NCBI GenBank assembly: GCA_021647685.1
Contig: JAKIUH010000275.1
Location: forward strand, 1-6,099
Reading direction: 5' to 3'
From: Bacteroidales bacterium
GTDB taxonomy: Bacteria > Bacteroidota > Bacteroidia > Bacteroidales > NBLH01
DNA length: 6,099 nt
Below, piece after piece: positions 5,792 to 6,099 of the stretch (positions within the stretch are counted from its first letter, which is position 1; each line of letters starts with the position of its first letter). Under the pieces are notes generated by a model that searched no databases, had not been told where the DNA came from, and was given only the letters and a program-made list of their open reading frames with translations. Position numbers and translations under genes: made by a program.

Positions 5792-6099
5792 TTAGTTAAA
5801 TAAATAAATTATTCCAAAACTCAAATTATTACTGTACCAATTCGGATTGTTTTTAATTGGTAAAAAACCATAATCAAAACGAACATTAAAAGCCATTTTA
5901 TCGGTAAAGAAATAACTACCCGACGCTATTGCACTAAATTGAGTATCTTTAACATCTACAACACCTTGAGGATACTCTTCGCCATAACTCCACATTCTTG
6001 CTTTGATTAGATAAGAAAAAGCCAAACCTAAATCCAACTCAACATGTTTTACCGGTACAATTTTAAGCATTACCGGCAGTTCAATATACGAAAGTTTGG
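5792..6099 (-). CDS. C-terminal part of an outer-membrane beta-barrel protein (partial, runs off the right edge)
   Basis: The minus-strand frame is open from the right edge to the TAA at 5792-5794, giving about 101 residues. An in-frame Met at 6070 is unlikely to be the start, because the residues before it (KLSYIELPV) complete a motif typical of PF13568-type barrels, a strand reading Y-x-E-L/I-P followed by a Lys two to four residues on. Alternating strands follow, such as ELDLGLAFSYLI, FSAIASGSYFF, MAFNVRFDYGFL and NNLSFGIIYLF, with turns rich in Asn and Asp. The likely product is a small outer-membrane protein of unknown role whose signal peptide and first strands lie outside the window. 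The end, YLFN, is close to but not exactly the usual aromatic C-terminal residue. The sbcD start lies one base downstream. Confidence 0.8.
   Translation of the reverse strand, partial: KLSYIELPVMLKIVPVKHVELDLGLAFSYLIKARMWSYGEEYPQGVVDVKDTQFSAIASGSYFFTDKMAFNVRFDYGFLPIKNNPNWYSNNLSFGIIYLFN

Overview
The window looks like AT-rich chromosomal DNA from a member of the Bacteroidota. The evidence is a DUF3098 gene next to uppP, a rhomboid protease with the DUF6576-type tail typical of the phylum, a C-terminal piece of a PF13568-like outer-membrane beta-barrel protein, and one promoter candidate close to the TTG / TAnnTTTG promoter type of this phylum. All complete genes lie on the minus strand and read from right to left. 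One gene tail enters from the left edge on the plus strand.

Right to left in the direction of transcription: (i) 5792-6099, the C-terminal part of an outer-membrane beta-barrel protein, followed after one base by sbcD (4579-5790), the nuclease subunit of the SbcCD DNA-end-processing complex, with no sbcC after it. (ii) A 188-bp gap with a 16-bp GC-rich palindrome and a promoter candidate framed by an 11-bp inverted repeat. (iii) A likely two-gene unit: a small lipoprotein (3989-4390) and a Crp/Fnr-family regulator (3289-3981), 7 bp apart. (iv) A 254-bp gap with another 11-bp inverted repeat. (v) Two adjacent, clearly diverged rhomboid proteases (2177-3034 and 1224-2117), then a DUF3098 membrane protein (942-1190) and uppP (80-871), undecaprenyl-diphosphate phosphatase, with a GC-rich hairpin in the gap before uppP. 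(vi) At the left edge, the end of a plus-strand gene (1-91, DUF2797-like), whose stop codon lies inside the 3' end of uppP.

The right-hand half concerns DNA-end processing and envelope or regulatory functions. The left-hand half is an envelope group: intramembrane proteolysis, a small membrane protein and recycling of the undecaprenyl carrier lipid. I see no CRISPR array, transposase, tRNA, rRNA or clear phage gene. Most of this is ordinary conserved chromosome. The points worth a second look are the local gene order (DUF3098-uppP without ftsX or truB, rhomboids in front), an sbcD without adjacent sbcC, a nine-G tract inside the DUF3098 gene, the inverted repeats around possible control regions, and the insertion in the first rhomboid. 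I did not find a convincing new biological system.
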